A DNA stretch of 64,000 nt from Theristus sp. LFF4_11 (lineage: Eukaryota; Nematoda; Chromadorea; Monhysterida; Xyalidae), in NCBI GenBank assembly GCA_030248135.1, contig JASANC010002495.1:1-64000 (forward strand), in the 5' to 3' direction. This document shows, in pieces, positions 28,021-39,269 of this stretch. The notes beneath the pieces are model-generated. The model was not told where the DNA came from, did no database searches, and worked only from the letters and a program-made list of their open reading frames with translations. Each line of letters opens with the position of its first letter. Within the stretch, counting starts at the first letter, position 1. The translations under genes were made by a program, and so were the position numbers.

Positions 28021-29351
28021 ATGTGCGTATCGTGTTGTTCTGGCTCGCGCAAACAGAAAACTGAGCGAAAAGCCGACCACAACGCAGAGAAAGTTCAGAG
28101 CGCGAAAAAACGTTCAAGCTGCGAGGAGCCACATACGAGCGATACAACCGAGCGGCAACAACGACGACGACGAGGTCGACAGAATGTCGTGTCGTCGTCG
28201 GCTGCGTCAGAGTCGGACGATCCGGAGAGCATCGTGCATCAGCAACCGTACAGTGTCACGGTTGTTGTTTTTGTTGTTGAGATTTTAGGCAATGTTTTTA
28301 GCCAGGGCTAACCCAGAGACGCGTACAGAACTCCATTGAGTAGGGCGCCCATCGAGCTTTCTCTGTCATTGAGTGCCAATACACCCCACGGCGGGGCTCG
28401 ATCCCCTGAGCGCATAGACTGTAGTCTAACGCACTACCACCAGGCCATGAGGATTTGATGCTTGCACCACTGTTACGATGGGATCATTTTCGAGCAACAT
28501 ACAGGGTACTGAATGGCCGAGTAAACATGGCAGCGCTTTTTTTAGGGTGCAAGGAGCACGTGAAATCGTGAAAAAAGACCAGAAACCAGAAAGCAATTGT
28601 TTATCAAATTAATCGTGCTCTTTAAATTGATCAATTTGTTCGTGTTATTCTGTTCATTCTTTGTCCATTGCACATGCGATTATTTTTGGGAAACGGTACT
28701 TTTGAAAAAACAATTCCAACAAGAAAGTAAAACATTTTAGAGCCCTCAGTGTGCTGTTACGAGTAATCGAGAGATCACTGACACAAGGTAACGTGAAAGG
28801 ATGAAGTCTACATGTCTTTTGTTTTCTCCATTTTTCAAATCGAATTCTATGTTTTTGCTGAAAATCATTCAGAACAGCAATGCCCGCGTCGAAGCGCAGA
28901 AGCGATTTCAATGACGGAGAGCGACGAATAACAGCGCCGACCGCCAAAAAACCACAATATGACCGACAATTCCGGTACATCTCACATTAGATGTTACTAT
29001 GCTCTGCCTTGGTGTCTTGTACTTTCATCCTGTCCAGAGTTCTTTGAACTCGCCCTATCGATCACCTACGATGGCAACGTCACGTCACGTCACGTCACGT
29101 CACGTCACGTCACGTCACATGACATTTGATTAATGGAGTAAACATATGAACGTTGTGCATGAATTGGACTTCTAAATTTTGATGTAGACAGTATTTCACA
29201 GTCAGGACGCTTTTTGACAGCTGTTAAGTGTTTCAGTTCGGCACGACGTGCCGAATCAAAATCGGATGGACCGAGGATCCGACCGGAAGTAGACGACACG
29301 CTGAAGAACGTGGCTGGAAGGGACATGCCTGAACTGGATTATTACGAATGA
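28021..29351 (+). CDS. small basic, probably lipid-anchored disordered protein, unknown family
   Basis: Three exons (28021-28247, 28873-28974, 29237-29351) with matching phases give 444 nt, 147 aa. I do not recognise the family. The N-terminus MCVSCCSGSRKQK has three cysteines followed by basic residues, a pattern compatible with palmitoylation and membrane attachment. The rest is strongly charged and low in hydrophobic residues: an RRRRGR cluster, then SSSAASESDDPES, then TAKKPQYDRQFR, ending in LDYYE. This suggests a disordered adaptor or substrate protein. Splice sites: CAACC/gtacag, cattcag/AACAGC, TTCCG/gtacat, gtttcag/TTCGG. The first intron (625 nt) contains a tRNA-like sequence and a MITE end. 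The model rests on phase consistency and acceptable splice sites; expression is unproven. Confidence 0.6.
28385..28451 (-). tRNA. tRNA-like sequence, probably a tRNA pseudogene or SINE head
   Basis: On the minus strand a 7-bp acceptor stem CTCATGG/CCGTGGG (two G-U pairs) encloses a box-A-like TGGTGGTAGTGCG and a box-B-like GGGATCGAGCCCC. The T-stem has a mismatch, and at 67 nt it is short for a tRNA. The anticodon arm (TTAGACTACAGTCTATG) is irregular. It is more likely a decayed tRNA-derived repeat than a working tRNA gene. Confidence 0.35.
29078..29118. repeat. (ACGTC)n microsatellite
   Basis: About eight consecutive CACGT/ACGTC units in intron 2 of the 28021 gene. Confidence 0.9.
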
Positions 29352-29832
29352 CATTTGAAAGACTTGATTGAGCACCAACACCACAGCGGAAGATGCGACA
29401 CAGTTGCTGTGATTTGTTGTGATTTACAGTAACCAGAAAAACATTCGCGAAATTTCGATTTTTTCTGATTTTCAGTTGTGAACCAAAAGCAAATTTGTCA
29501 GTAAAGAAAATTCCGTTTTTATTTCAAAAAACTCCGTCCCCTTTGAGACGAACCATTGTACCTACTCTTGTGGTGAATGACTGGAAACTTTTATTTCGCA
29601 AACAAAAAATTGTGAGCATGTGTGCTTTACCCACAGACAAACAAATTTGAATTTGGTAAATTTGGGAGAAATGCGTTGACAAACAGAAATGTACTTGTAT
29701 ATTTTTTTGGCACCACTGAGACTGAGAACGACCATGAGAACTGTTTGTTCGTTTTATTTCTCTGTTGTGTTCCTTTTTCAGTTGAAAACGTTCGGCAGTT
29801 AGTTACTCGAAAACCAGTTTAAAATAAAAGTA

Positions 29833-32800
29833 ATGTTTCTCAAAACTTTGGTTCTCGTTATTGTTGTCGCTGACGTCGCCGACAGCGCTGGACGGAATGT
29901 CAGCTGGGGTATGTCATTTCAGTATGACGCACCGCAATCTTACTGAATTTTAAAATAGTGGGTGAACACGAATGACACATTCCAGTGGATATGTGCATGC
30001 AGAACAGTTGGCCGTCAGCTTACATTGAGGGACGTTGCTTTCTGATCGTTCGGGAGTGGGTCGCATACGAACGAGCGTTCCAGGTACATGTAACACGAGG
30101 CAACTACAGTAAATGGCTAACAAAGTTAATAAACCCGTTGTATCTGATATGCCGGTGTTTTACACTGAGAACGTCTGAACATTTTACAAAAAATCGCTCT
30201 TCAAACAATAAACTTCAACGCAGTTGAGCAAAGGCGACGCGTCAACGATGTTTTAGCAGCTGAACAGATTTGTTCAGTGAAATTGTAATGTAGTGCCTCC
30301 AGTTCCTTCAGTAAAACTTCCAACTCTGGTCTAACGTCCAACGAATCAACGAATGAAAGATTTTCACTGATCGCAACGATGTACTGTATTATGGATCGAT
30401 CGATCGATCGAAACCATTTTGTTATCACGAGGTCTTATGAGCTCAAAACGACGTTTATTCGACTTTTTGAAATTTGTCAAACTCGGCGAAATTTTTTTAA
30501 GAAGGTCCGGTCCTACCGTCCTTTCAATGTGTTTCGAACATACCGGTATTTCCCGCAGACCAATAAATCTAACGTTACGTTTTATTGGTACTGTGATCTT
30601 TTCTTCCGTCGGTCAAGTTTTTGAAAAGAACGGAAACACTCAAAATGGCACTGGAACTCGATATTTGCAATTCGAACTTGAGAACAGAAACCTGTTGTCT
30701 TTTTGACGAGCAATCTGTTTGGAAACCTTTAGCCACTTTGGGGTACGGTTCACGCTCTTTTACTATACTATCGGCTCTAGCTGCATTTTTACACTACTTA
30801 CCGCGGTTTTTTTCACACTGCTGCTTTTCACACTGCGCGCTTTCTTCACACGGCGCAGCGTTTTGCTAGTCAATGCATGCTGCGTGACTGCTGGGATTTT
30901 GCAACATGCCAGTAGAATTCTCCACAGTACCATTGTAAGCTGATTCTGGGCTTACTTATTTTTTTTCTTATTTCTCGTAGCTAAACGTTTCTTGTTTTTA
31001 ATTCATTTGAACGTTTTTTCATTTCTTACTTTGTTCGATTCTCAGATTTTTTTGACTTTCACCGTTATTATTTCATTAGTTCGTAAGCTTCTCCAAGCTT
31101 TTAGTTCTTTCTAGTCTTTTTTCTGCCTGCATCAAACTGTTCAGAAGACGTTCTTAGTGTTAACTCCGATTTCACAATTATGGGGACGTTCAAGTGGCTT
31201 TTTGTTCACGTCACTCAAACTGTTTAAAATTTTCTGATCACCCTGTGAAAACATTTTTTGGAACACTTCAGTCTTGTGGGATGATTCAAATGGGAATGGA
31301 CGGCGGTGAAGTGATGGGAACATTGGCGATGATTGAAACAGCGCACATGCTGCAACAGTTGAATCCGCTCTTGGTAGCGAACGCACAAACAAGCAGTGTC
31401 AGTAGTAGCGATTGAAGATTTTTTTGTGCTAATTTTTGTACCCACTGTACATACGGTATACCGTAAAGTCTTGCATACTGTGTCTCCCACAATTATAATT
31501 CCCAGGGTGAAATGTCTTTCGGTGAAAAACCAAAAGATTTTAAATTTTTTTTGTTTGTCAAAACGCTACTCTCGCTTATAACAACGGTGGATCAATAGTT
31601 AAAACTTTGAGATAAACAGAAATCAACTGGCCCATAGTGAACGAACGAACTTTCGAAGGTTGATCTTTTATTTTGGTGCCGAGACTCAAAAGCGCGCATA
31701 GATGGGTAAGCACTCTCATGCATGACGCGGGAATTCAAAATTGGTAAAGTGATCCGGGATCCCTTAATAAGGCCGGATCACTTAGGCTATTCTGAATTGC
31801 CACATACAGATTGAAATTGCTTTCCTTTATACTCCTACAGCCGCATTGAGTCGACGCAGGCCTCAAAGAATAGATAGTACTTTATTCCTGGACCTGCCAC
31901 AGCAGCAAGACGAGTTCTGGATCGGGCTGCAGCAAGTGCCGAACAGCATCGAGCCTGCCGGCGGCTGGGCGTTCCATCGATCGGACGACGTCTGGGTGCG
32001 TCTGGGCGTCATCGCGAGCGAGGTGCCGTGGATGCGTGGCGAGCCGAACAACGCGCCGAGTGCGCCGGCGGACTGTGCCCTTTTGGTGCATACGCCCACC
32101 GGAGAGGTACGCCACACACGGCACTCTTGTGCTCTCCATCAAGGCGCCACCAGTCGCATGCTAGGAGTGGTCTCTTTTGCAAGAATGCCAATTTCATTCC
32201 CAATCGTGTGTGCAAAGGAAAACGAATGAACAGAATAGCACGGAGAATCATATCTGTTATTTGAAAAAAAAACACGTGAAATTTGACACACAATTGCGTT
32301 TCTGTACGTCTTTTTTTCTTTCATTCAAATTTCGCGCGCTCATTGCACCTTGAAGAATGCTGCCATGTTCACTCGGCCATTCCGTAGACAGTCGAACTCG
32401 AAACTATAGGCTGTCGTCAGCTGATTGGTTCGTGGTCATCTGCGTGATGCATGCTTTCAGTGCGCGACACACTCCGCCTCCACAGCAAAGCCTTTAGATT
32501 TCGACTGTATGCGGTGAAAGACTACCCCGTTTTTTGTCGGCACTGCGATTGTTTTGCGACTAAATAAAAATACCCGAAGTGGTGTCCGGTGCACTGTGCG
32601 CTTCCCTTGTCCCGCGCGGTGTCCCGGACAGCAGCTAAATGTAACTCCTCAGCAGTGAGCGAAAACACCCTCGCTTTTTATGTAGCTGCTTTTTTTCGGG
32701 ACAGGACACCACAGCGGACCGGACATCGGACATTTTTTATTGAGCGTGGAGCCATTTTTGATATTTGATTGATTAAAGTGGAAGAAAGGCGATATAAATG

Positions 32801-33043
32801 TCAACAGAGTGTCCAGACCATAGACGTTCACGCTGCACACGTTTCGCTTACCCTTTAGTTTACCGAAAACTCAATCAACACCATCACCTCTTGATTCTGT
32901 TTACTTTTTTTAAAATTAGTTTTGCTTAGTTTAGTTTTGAAAACGTTTCAATGTTGCAGCTGTTCTTCAACGACCGTCCTTGTTCTCTGCGACGTCGCTA
33001 CATTTGCCAGTTCGACCCGGCGCAGTTTGCGGTTGAGCCATGA
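29833..33043 (+). CDS. secreted single-domain C-type lectin with EPN motif
   Basis: Five exons (29833-29908, 29986-30083, 31272-31397, 31903-32106, 32960-33043), 588 nt, 195 aa, all in phase. Exon 1 encodes a hydrophobic signal peptide (MFLKTLVLVIVVADVADSAG). The C-type lectin fold follows in order: a long-form cysteine pair (DMC...GRCF), REWVAYERAF, C1 in SCGM, GGEVMGTLAMIETAHMLQQL, DEFWIGLQQV, WAFHRSDD, then WMRGEPNNAPSAPADCALLV with the EPN calcium/mannose-type motif, and LFFNDRPCSLRRRYICQF at the end, where FND stands in for the usual WND. Six cysteines allow three disulphides. This supports a calcium-dependent sugar-binding secreted lectin of mannose type; the ligand is inferred from the motif. 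Introns 3 and 4 carry MITEs at 31661-31850, 32155-32388 and 32393-32512. Confidence 0.88.
31661..31850. mobile_element. MITE, GAGACTCAATGC family (copy 2)
   Basis: ttggtgccGAGACTCaaaagc...GCGCATAGATGGGTAAG at the left and cGCATTGAGTCGaCGC at the right, with the conserved centre GGGAATTCAAAATTGG. It ends about 50 nt before the lectin exon 4. Confidence 0.7.
32155..32388. mobile_element. MITE, TACGGnATGGCCGA family, left end missing
   Basis: The interior (GCTAGGAGTGGTCTCTTTTG...) and right end (GCTGCCATGTTCACTCGGCCATTCCGTA) match the full copy at 52996-53272. The left terminal repeat is absent. Confidence 0.6.
32393..32512. mobile_element. MITE, CAGTCGAACTC family (small copy)
   Basis: CAGTCGAACTCGAAACTATAG at the left and GATTTCGACTGTA at the right, with the internal landmark AGCTGATTGGTt and ATGCATGC. 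Related copies: 36900-36975, 43393-45219, about 51303-51460, 53695-53870, and the right edge of the window. Confidence 0.55.
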
Positions 33044-33784
33044 TGTGAACAAATTGTGATCGTCCGTTTTTGCAGCCAATTTTTCGAATGAACACACAAC
33101 TTTTAAACGCCTATTTTGAATGATGTTGCATCTTTGAAGCTCTTTAACTGTTCCCGCAGCAAAAAATAGAGCAAAACAAAAACGGTTTCAAATAAACGGA
33201 CCGGTCTTATGAACGGGTGGATTTTTGGCAGGGTGAAAAGATTTTCTTTTCTTGGCCTCTCGCCGGTGGAAGCTTGGCCCTTTTTTGGGAGTTTTAAAAA
33301 AGTTGAGACACGTAGGCCTTCACAGTAACATTGAAATGATGTTTTCTGTGCTAAAAAATTCACCTCTGAACTCAACCGTGAGTGACTTTATTTTGCGCGA
33401 CATAAAATTTAGAAGCAAGGCAAAATCAGAGATCACTCAGTGCTTATAGCACTTTTGGCGCTCGGCACAACATGCATGTATTGACAAAACAAAGTGCAAA
33501 TTCTGCGCCAGCAATTGATAAATAAAAGTTTTGCAAATTTTTTTGCCTAAATTTGATGAACATACGTTTCCACAAAGGTGAAAGTGAAACGCACGCGCAC
33601 ATAAAAGTGCACTCAGAAAACCATGACCGTGATCATTCTCAAACTTTGCATGGCCCTCTTTGCGGCATTTGGGGGCGCACCGCTGTATGGATCTGCATAA
33701 CAGCCATTCATTCAACCATTACAGCGCTGTGGATGGCGATCACGCAGCTGCGCACATTCGCTTTCTAATAAAAAAACGCCATGG

Positions 33785-33868
33785 GGCATCCATGAAGCAG
33801 CATTAGACTGCGTAGCATGTTTTACAGCTTACTTGCGCGTCACTAAATACTGCTTCATGAGTGCGCCT
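33785..33868. mobile_element. short palindromic MITE, GGCATtCATGAAGCAG family
   Basis: GGCATCCATGAAGCAG at the left, CTGCTTCATGAGTGCGCC at the right, about 84 bp. Others at 36812-36889, 50081-50145 and 61926-61991 (GGCATTCATGAAGCAG / TGCTTCATGAATGCC). The internal phrase GCGTCACTAAAT recurs. Confidence 0.65.
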
Positions 33869-33951
33869 TAAGTGGGCAGTTAACGAAGTCTGAGAATGAG
33901 CACCGATTTTATTGCACGGATGCTCTGTGCACCGTTGCATTTCACAGCACT

Positions 33952-34720
33952 TCATACAAGTGAAACTGCGTGCTCGACTGAACGCTCAACGCGCTTGGCT
34001 CGGATGGCTCGTACGGATTGTAGTGCAAACGACAGGTGCCTGTAAGCGAAAACTGTATAAGCACTCAACTGAAACTTGTTCTGCCGCCCGAAGTAATCAC
34101 GGAAATCATGCTGTGCTAGGCTTTGAAAATTTCGAATCAGCGACTCCGTGATTGTGGCATTTTGAAATTGCAATTGCAAAATGAAATTTTGGAAAGAACA
34201 CATTTGCAATCTTGGTATCAACGGTAATGCCAGTCCATTCCAATAAACATGTCCAACTTCTGAAAACCGTTTCCAACTGTTTTTTAAACATTTGGATTCC
34301 AAACTCCGTGACAAATTCAGGTCCAAAGCGTTTTCTAAAGGTGATGCCATTTCAAACTCCGTGTCAGAAACAACGCCAAAAGTAAATCGGTTCGGTACCC
34401 AATTGTTAAACAAATGGTCGGGTGTGTGTTCAGATGAAGCTGGAATGCTCGCCAAAACGTTAGCCGACACCGAGATTGGCATTTTGGTTTTTTTGCTTGC
34501 CACCGGATGTTTCAATGAAATTCCACGTTGTCTGTTTTTATAATCGCAAAACACCAGCACAAATCAACCGTTTCCAGTGTGCCGCCAGCTGAACGCGACG
34601 CAATGTGGAGTCTCAAAGCAACGCACGTGGCACTGCAGCCGATCGGCGGCCAACGACTCTTCAATGACGTCACCAATGCCCTCCATGTTTCGGTGCTGTC
34701 TAGAGAACACCGGCCCACCT
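33952..34720 (-). pseudogene. possible PAN/apple-like exon with in-frame stop
   Basis: After an AG acceptor (aacatgcag, about 34721) the minus strand reads a frame containing DRLQCHVRCFETPHCVAFSW, whose CxxxCxxxxxC-x-xF spacing resembles a PAN/apple domain. A TGA follows at about 34575, and the same frame then stays open for about 200 codons down to 33952 without a motif that I recognise. It could be a decayed gene, an exon ending at an unrecognised donor, or chance. No 5' exon was found; a MITE end lies just upstream at 34766. Confidence 0.3.
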
Positions 34721-34894
34721 GCATGTTTATGATGACACAAGTTTATTACTGTCCATTCCGTGTACGGAACGGCCGATTAAACGTGGCAGCTCTTTTCAGG
34801 GTGCAAGGAGCGCGCGAGATTTGAAGGAAAGAAATAATCTGTCGAATATTTGACGTGTTTTCTAAGCTAATTGATTCTTCGGGCTCGTGTACTA

Positions 34895-35405
34895 TTCCGG
34901 CCCGAGAAATTCCGGCCCGTAGAATTCCGGCCCGCTCATTCCGGCCCGAAGAATTCCGGCCCGGAGAATTTTCGCCAGCAAGAACAATATTAAACCACGC
35001 GAAGTGATTTTTGGTAAATAAATTCTTAAGTGATTTTTTTATTTTTGTTTAGAACTTGCTTGCAGTGACTTGTTGTAGGTTCCTAATCCTAAGCCAAGCC
35101 TTTTTAATAAGGTAAAATGGTCACAAATCCTGTTCATGATAAAAAAATTTGAAATTTTTTTTGTAGTTTCTTTTTTCCAAATGGTTTCATTTTCCAAAAA
35201 AGCAAACAGGACGAACATCATTGAAAATACACTGTAACATGTGAACATCGATATTTTATTTTATTATTTCATTACCAAAATCACTTCGTGTGGTTTAATA
35301 TTGTTCGTGCTAGCGAAAATTCTCCGGGCCGGAATTCTCCGGGCCGGAATTCTTCGGGCCGGAATGAGCGGGCCGGAATTCTTCAGGCCGGAATTAGCGG
35401 GCCTG
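34895..35405. mobile_element. foldback element, GAATTCCGGCCCG-unit arms (about 0.5 kb)
   Basis: The left arm (34895-34975) is five to six units of ATTCCGGCCCGnagA. The right arm (about 35320-35405) is their inverted complement. Inside the arms, tCGCCAGCAAGAACAATATT and its complement extend the inverted repeat. The core is about 330 bp without an ORF. The termini are not fixed; a GTAC occurs at both edges. Confidence 0.75.
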
Positions 35406-35944
35406 AATTGTACCCCCCCCCCGATTCTTCGTGCTACCGTAAAGTCTTGCATACCAAGGTCTCCTTATATAAATTTAAAAATCAAAAATTTCTGAAAAAA
35501 TGGAATTTTGTGTGACAAACTGTTAGTGGGAGGAGGTCTTATAAAGCAAAGATTATGAAGTCCGGACCTTATAAACGAAGTGGGATTCCGACCAAATCAA
35601 GTTTTTGAATTTTTTGGTTTCCCGCCGCGTGACACTCCGCCCATTTTTGGGTGGGGGTCTTATAAGTGGGAGGAACCTTATATGCAAGAGTTTCTTTCTC
35701 GCTTCTTGCACACAAGACTGAGAATTACATATCTTGGCATTCTTGAAAAAGAGAACTCATAGTTACCGACTGATTCCGCCGTTAGGGAGAATAAGGACTG
35801 CCGTATTTTTTCGGCCATGCTTGTAAATGAAACACATGTCAGCTTTTTGGACGTGATGACGACAAAACACCTGTTTTTTTTGTGAGGTGGGAGTGGCGAG
35901 ACACAACAAAAGTGCAGTGTACGGCTTGCAATTAGTTTTCCAAA

Positions 35945-37166
35945 TCACGCAGAACTCAACTTACGATATTGACAAAATCTCTGTTGTTCCAGATAATATA
36001 CGTTGAACAGCGTTTTTCCCGTTTGGCCATTTCTGTACATCAGGTACATGTAATGATGGCCGGTCTGAGTGGATGGGTAATTTCCACCGGTGTACCAGCT
36101 GAAACCCCAATCACGACGAGTGCCGTTTGGCAGCATGTAGCTGGCGTCCCAACGTTTGGCGTTCGTATTCAAGAAATCTTTGCTGAACACCCAGTTGTCG
36201 GTGACGTTGCCGAGATCTGGATTCCAGTCTTGCCAATACACTTGATACAGTCCAGTTATCTGCAAAATGAAACGTTTACGTTCATTTTTGCGCTGTTGTT
36301 TGACGCTGAACTGTGAGTCTGCACACAACGGTTGCTACTAATAATGTATAAAATTGACTTGTGTTGGCATAACGTGCTCGATGCACGTGAGGTGCCCTGT
36401 TGTTCACCAGCATCGCGTTCAGTTTTCAGTCGTGCGACTTTTCCACAGATCCATTCCGTTCAATGTCGCCTCCTTTGCACAAAACGATAATAGCAATGCG
36501 CTTTACCAAATCGAGGTTGCCGCCGAGTGGCTGTCCAACATGGATGTATTGCGCGAGACTGGCCGGATAAAACGCCTGGAATCCGCCGACCATGTGCTGA
36601 CAGCCGATGGCCGGACCAGCATAGTGATCCCACGCCATCGCTGGCGCCTCCAGCGCGTAGCACGAGCCACGGTAGTACACGGAATAGTTGCTCAGCTGTG
36701 CGCAGGCGCTCTTGTACTCTGCGCAGAGGAAAAAACTGTGAACGCTTTTCAAAACACAATTGATCTGAAGCGGCATTTATGAAACGTTAAAAAACGTCTT
36801 TAGTGTTTAATGGCGCATAACGACATTGTATGTATGTTGCAACGTAACTGCGTGCTGCGTCACTACAAACTGCTTCACGAATGTCCCTGAAATGGAGTAC
36901 AGTCGTGCACATAAAGCATGCATCACGTGATCACCAACCAATCAGCTGATTGCCTATAATTTAAAGTTCGACATGTACTGTACATGTCTGACTTATTTTC
37001 CCATGATTCTCCAGAAACATTGTTTTGGAAGTGCATCTAAATTGGCTAGATTTTATTCAACTAGCGTACCGCTAAGCGTGTTTTGCATTGAGCAGACGGC
37101 AATGAGCGCGAAAGCAGCGGCTCCACCCAGGAAATGACGGTGAGGCACGAATTGTATCATGGCCAT
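35945..37166 (-). CDS. secreted C-type-lectin-like protein
   Basis: Three exons (37166-37070, 36718-36507, 36259-35945) give 624 nt, 207 aa. The N-terminus MAMIQFVPHRHFLGGAAAFA plus ALIAVCSMQ is a signal peptide. The lectin-like body: YKSACAQL, YYRGSCYALEAPAMAWDHYA, then CQHMVGGFQAFYPASLAQYI, and in exon 3 YQVYWQDWNPD, RDWGFSWYTGGNYPS and QQRFCQYRK near the end. It keeps the outer disulphide (GCQH with FCQ) but lacks the inner cysteine pair and the EPN/QPD and WND calcium motifs, so calcium-dependent sugar binding is not expected. A strong donor (TATC/gtaagt) near the end of the last exon means that an alternative 3' exon could exist; the read-through stop is at 35945. It faces the other lectin gene tail to tail. 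Confidence 0.78.
36900..36975. mobile_element. MITE, CAGTCGAACTC family (short copy)
   Basis: TA then CAGTCGTGCACATAAAG, the landmark ACCAACCAATCAGCTGATTG and AAGTTCGACATGTA at the right. It lies in intron 1 of the minus-strand lectin gene; a GGCAT-family MITE is adjacent at 36812-36889. Confidence 0.5.
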
Positions 37167-37396
37167 CCGTAATGTGTGTTGCCTGAAAACATTCGTTGTG
37201 ATTGACTGACTTGTCGCGTTCTCAAAAACCTGCACTTTTCTGGTGTTTATTGCAGAGAAAAACTCCCTGAGATCTTTGCACTGTTAGGTATGTGCACGCA
37301 CAGTAAAATTTTCAAAACGAATAATAATGGTAATAGCAACTGTATCCTATCCTCTGTGTTATTCCAGTTGTTTGTTACGGTAACGCACCAAATGTA

Positions 37397-38531
37397 CAGG
37401 GTGTCCCAAAAAAAACATAACAAAAGTAAACGGCTCGTGCGGCCGACTGGTTGCACGTGAAGCCGTGAAATTTGAAACACTTTTAGAACTAAGGAACACA
37501 TTTTGTGTGTTCAAATTTTATCCCGAAATTCCACTTTTTCAATAATATTTCAGCAGAAACACGTAAAAACTCAAAAATCACCTAAATTCGTTTTTTTACT
37601 CAGGACAAACATCATTGTCGTCATCGAGATTTTCATCTGGCAGTGGCACAAGTTCATCTTCAGCTGCATCTTTACTGATGTCATAATGTCCATTCTCTCG
37701 GCCCTTCAGTTTTACTTTTCTCGGCTGCTCAATGTGTTTTCCATTTTCTCAATGAACGCCGACATTCAATGTTTGAAACTGATGAGCACTTTCTGGTGCA
37801 GCGCCCGATCATCGTTGATTTCTTGCACACCGCTGCAGTGGTGGGCGCCGAAAATGTTCCGCATTATCCGTCAGATGCCCCCAAACGCAGAAGTCAAAGG
37901 CTTCATGTCCGGACTCCTATCGGGCCATTCAATTCTGCCCATGCGGCCCATCAAGCGGTCACCGAACGACGCCGACAGCCACTCGCGCACTTGTTTCAAT
38001 TTTCCTCTTGACTTATGGGTTTGGGGCACCTAAAGAAAATTGTGTACCGTTCGGCGCCCAACATTTTAGACAATTTGAAAACCAAAATTCGCAGTGGTGT
38101 GCAAAAAATCAACGATGATCGGGCGCTGCACCAGAATTGCTCATCAATTTCGAACACCGAATGTCGGCAATCTTTGAGAACAATGAAAACGACATTGAGC
38201 AGCTGAAAAAGTGAAACTGAAGGGTCGAGAGGATAAATCTGATGACATCAATGAAGACGAAGGTGAAGATGAACTTGCGCCACTGCCATATGTGAATCTC
38301 GATGACGACAATGATGATTATCCTGAGTCAAAATGGTGAAGTTAAGTGATTTTTGAGTTTTTACGCATTTCTGCTGAAATATTATTGAAAAAAATGGAAT
38401 TTCGGGATAAAATTTGGACACACAAAATGTGTTCCTTATTTCTAAAAGTTTTTCAAATTTGACGGCTTCACGTGCAACCAGTCGGCCGCACGAGCCATTT
38501 ACTTTTGTTATGTTTTTTTTGGGACACCCTG
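37397..38531. mobile_element. Tc1/mariner-type hairpin element built from a transposase 3' end (1135 bp)
   Basis: Terminal inverted repeat CAGGGTGTCCCAAAAAA / GGGACACCCTG flanked by TA at 37395-37396 and 38532-38533. Arms of about 440 bp are inverted copies of the same sequence. The minus strand across the centre reads IEWPDRSPDMKPL (about 37901-37932), the segment carrying the last catalytic Asp of mariner-like transposases, then INDDRALHQK towards the left end. The right arm repeats INDDRALHQ on the plus strand and ends in an acidic tail. Stops and frame breaks make it non-functional. Confidence 0.82.
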
Positions 38532-38706
38532 TATTGCATGATTTATGTTTGCAGAGAAGACTTTTTTCGCATTCTGATCATTGATTCAGCGAGAACAATT
38601 CTGTTACCAGGAAAGGCAAGCAAGCTGCAATTTGGCCAATTCAAATGCAAGTTTTTTTCAGTGCTTTGTTTTCCTATACCAGCTTCTGACTTCGATATTG
38701 CATATT

Positions 38707-39018
38707 TTAATATGTTTTGATTTGGTTGCTGTTTTTGTCGCCGTTGTAATTGTGAAACCCATAAAAAGCATTAAATATTGCAAAAATCAATTGTGTTTCA
38801 GTAGCCTCGAACATTGTTGAAAAATCCGTGGACATAAACCTAAGAACCAATCCCGCAACAAAAAACACGGATATCATACAACCAAAGTCAATTTTGGTTA
38901 CATCCGTCATTTTATTTTCAGATACGCTTGTTGTCGCCGTGAGCGCGGCAATCGCGGATAAAACTAAATTTATGGGCCCTCCCATCGCCGTTCTCGTGCC
39001 TTCTCTTGATCCCGTCAT
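38707..39018 (-). CDS. possible small membrane protein or exon, unknown
   Basis: A 103-codon open frame from ATG at 39018. It contains two hydrophobic stretches (INLVLSAIAALTATT and GCMISVFFVAGLVLRF) separated by a polar loop. Sequence on either side is AT-rich and intergenic. No homologue is recognised and no splice partners were found; it may be spurious. Confidence 0.3.
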   Translation of the reverse strand: MTGSREGTRTAMGGPINLVLSAIAALTATTSVSENKMTDVTKIDFGCMISVFFVAGLVLRFMSTDFSTMFEATETQLIFAIFNAFYGFHNYNGDKNSNQIKTY

Positions 39019-39269
39019 AAATCTGTGCTAGTTTTCGTTTTTCTCTTTTATGTTTTTGTCTGGTCAGATTATTTCATTTGGTGTTTCTTTGACAACCATA
39101 TGTTTGTGAACCTCTGATTAAACGACTCTCTGATGATTGAGAGCAAACAAACCAATAAAATAAAATCAGTGGCGAATGGAATAGTCACTGACTTTGTTAC
39201 TGTTGATGTTGAAAGCAATTAAAGGGCAACTTTGCATTAATTAGGAAAAGTCTGAAATTACCGTATTAC

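Noticed and set aside
33952..34560. 202-codon minus-strand frame as an independent gene
   Set aside because: Starts at GTG, has no recognised motif and is better seen as the tail of a broken exon; kept only as a low-confidence pseudogene entry.
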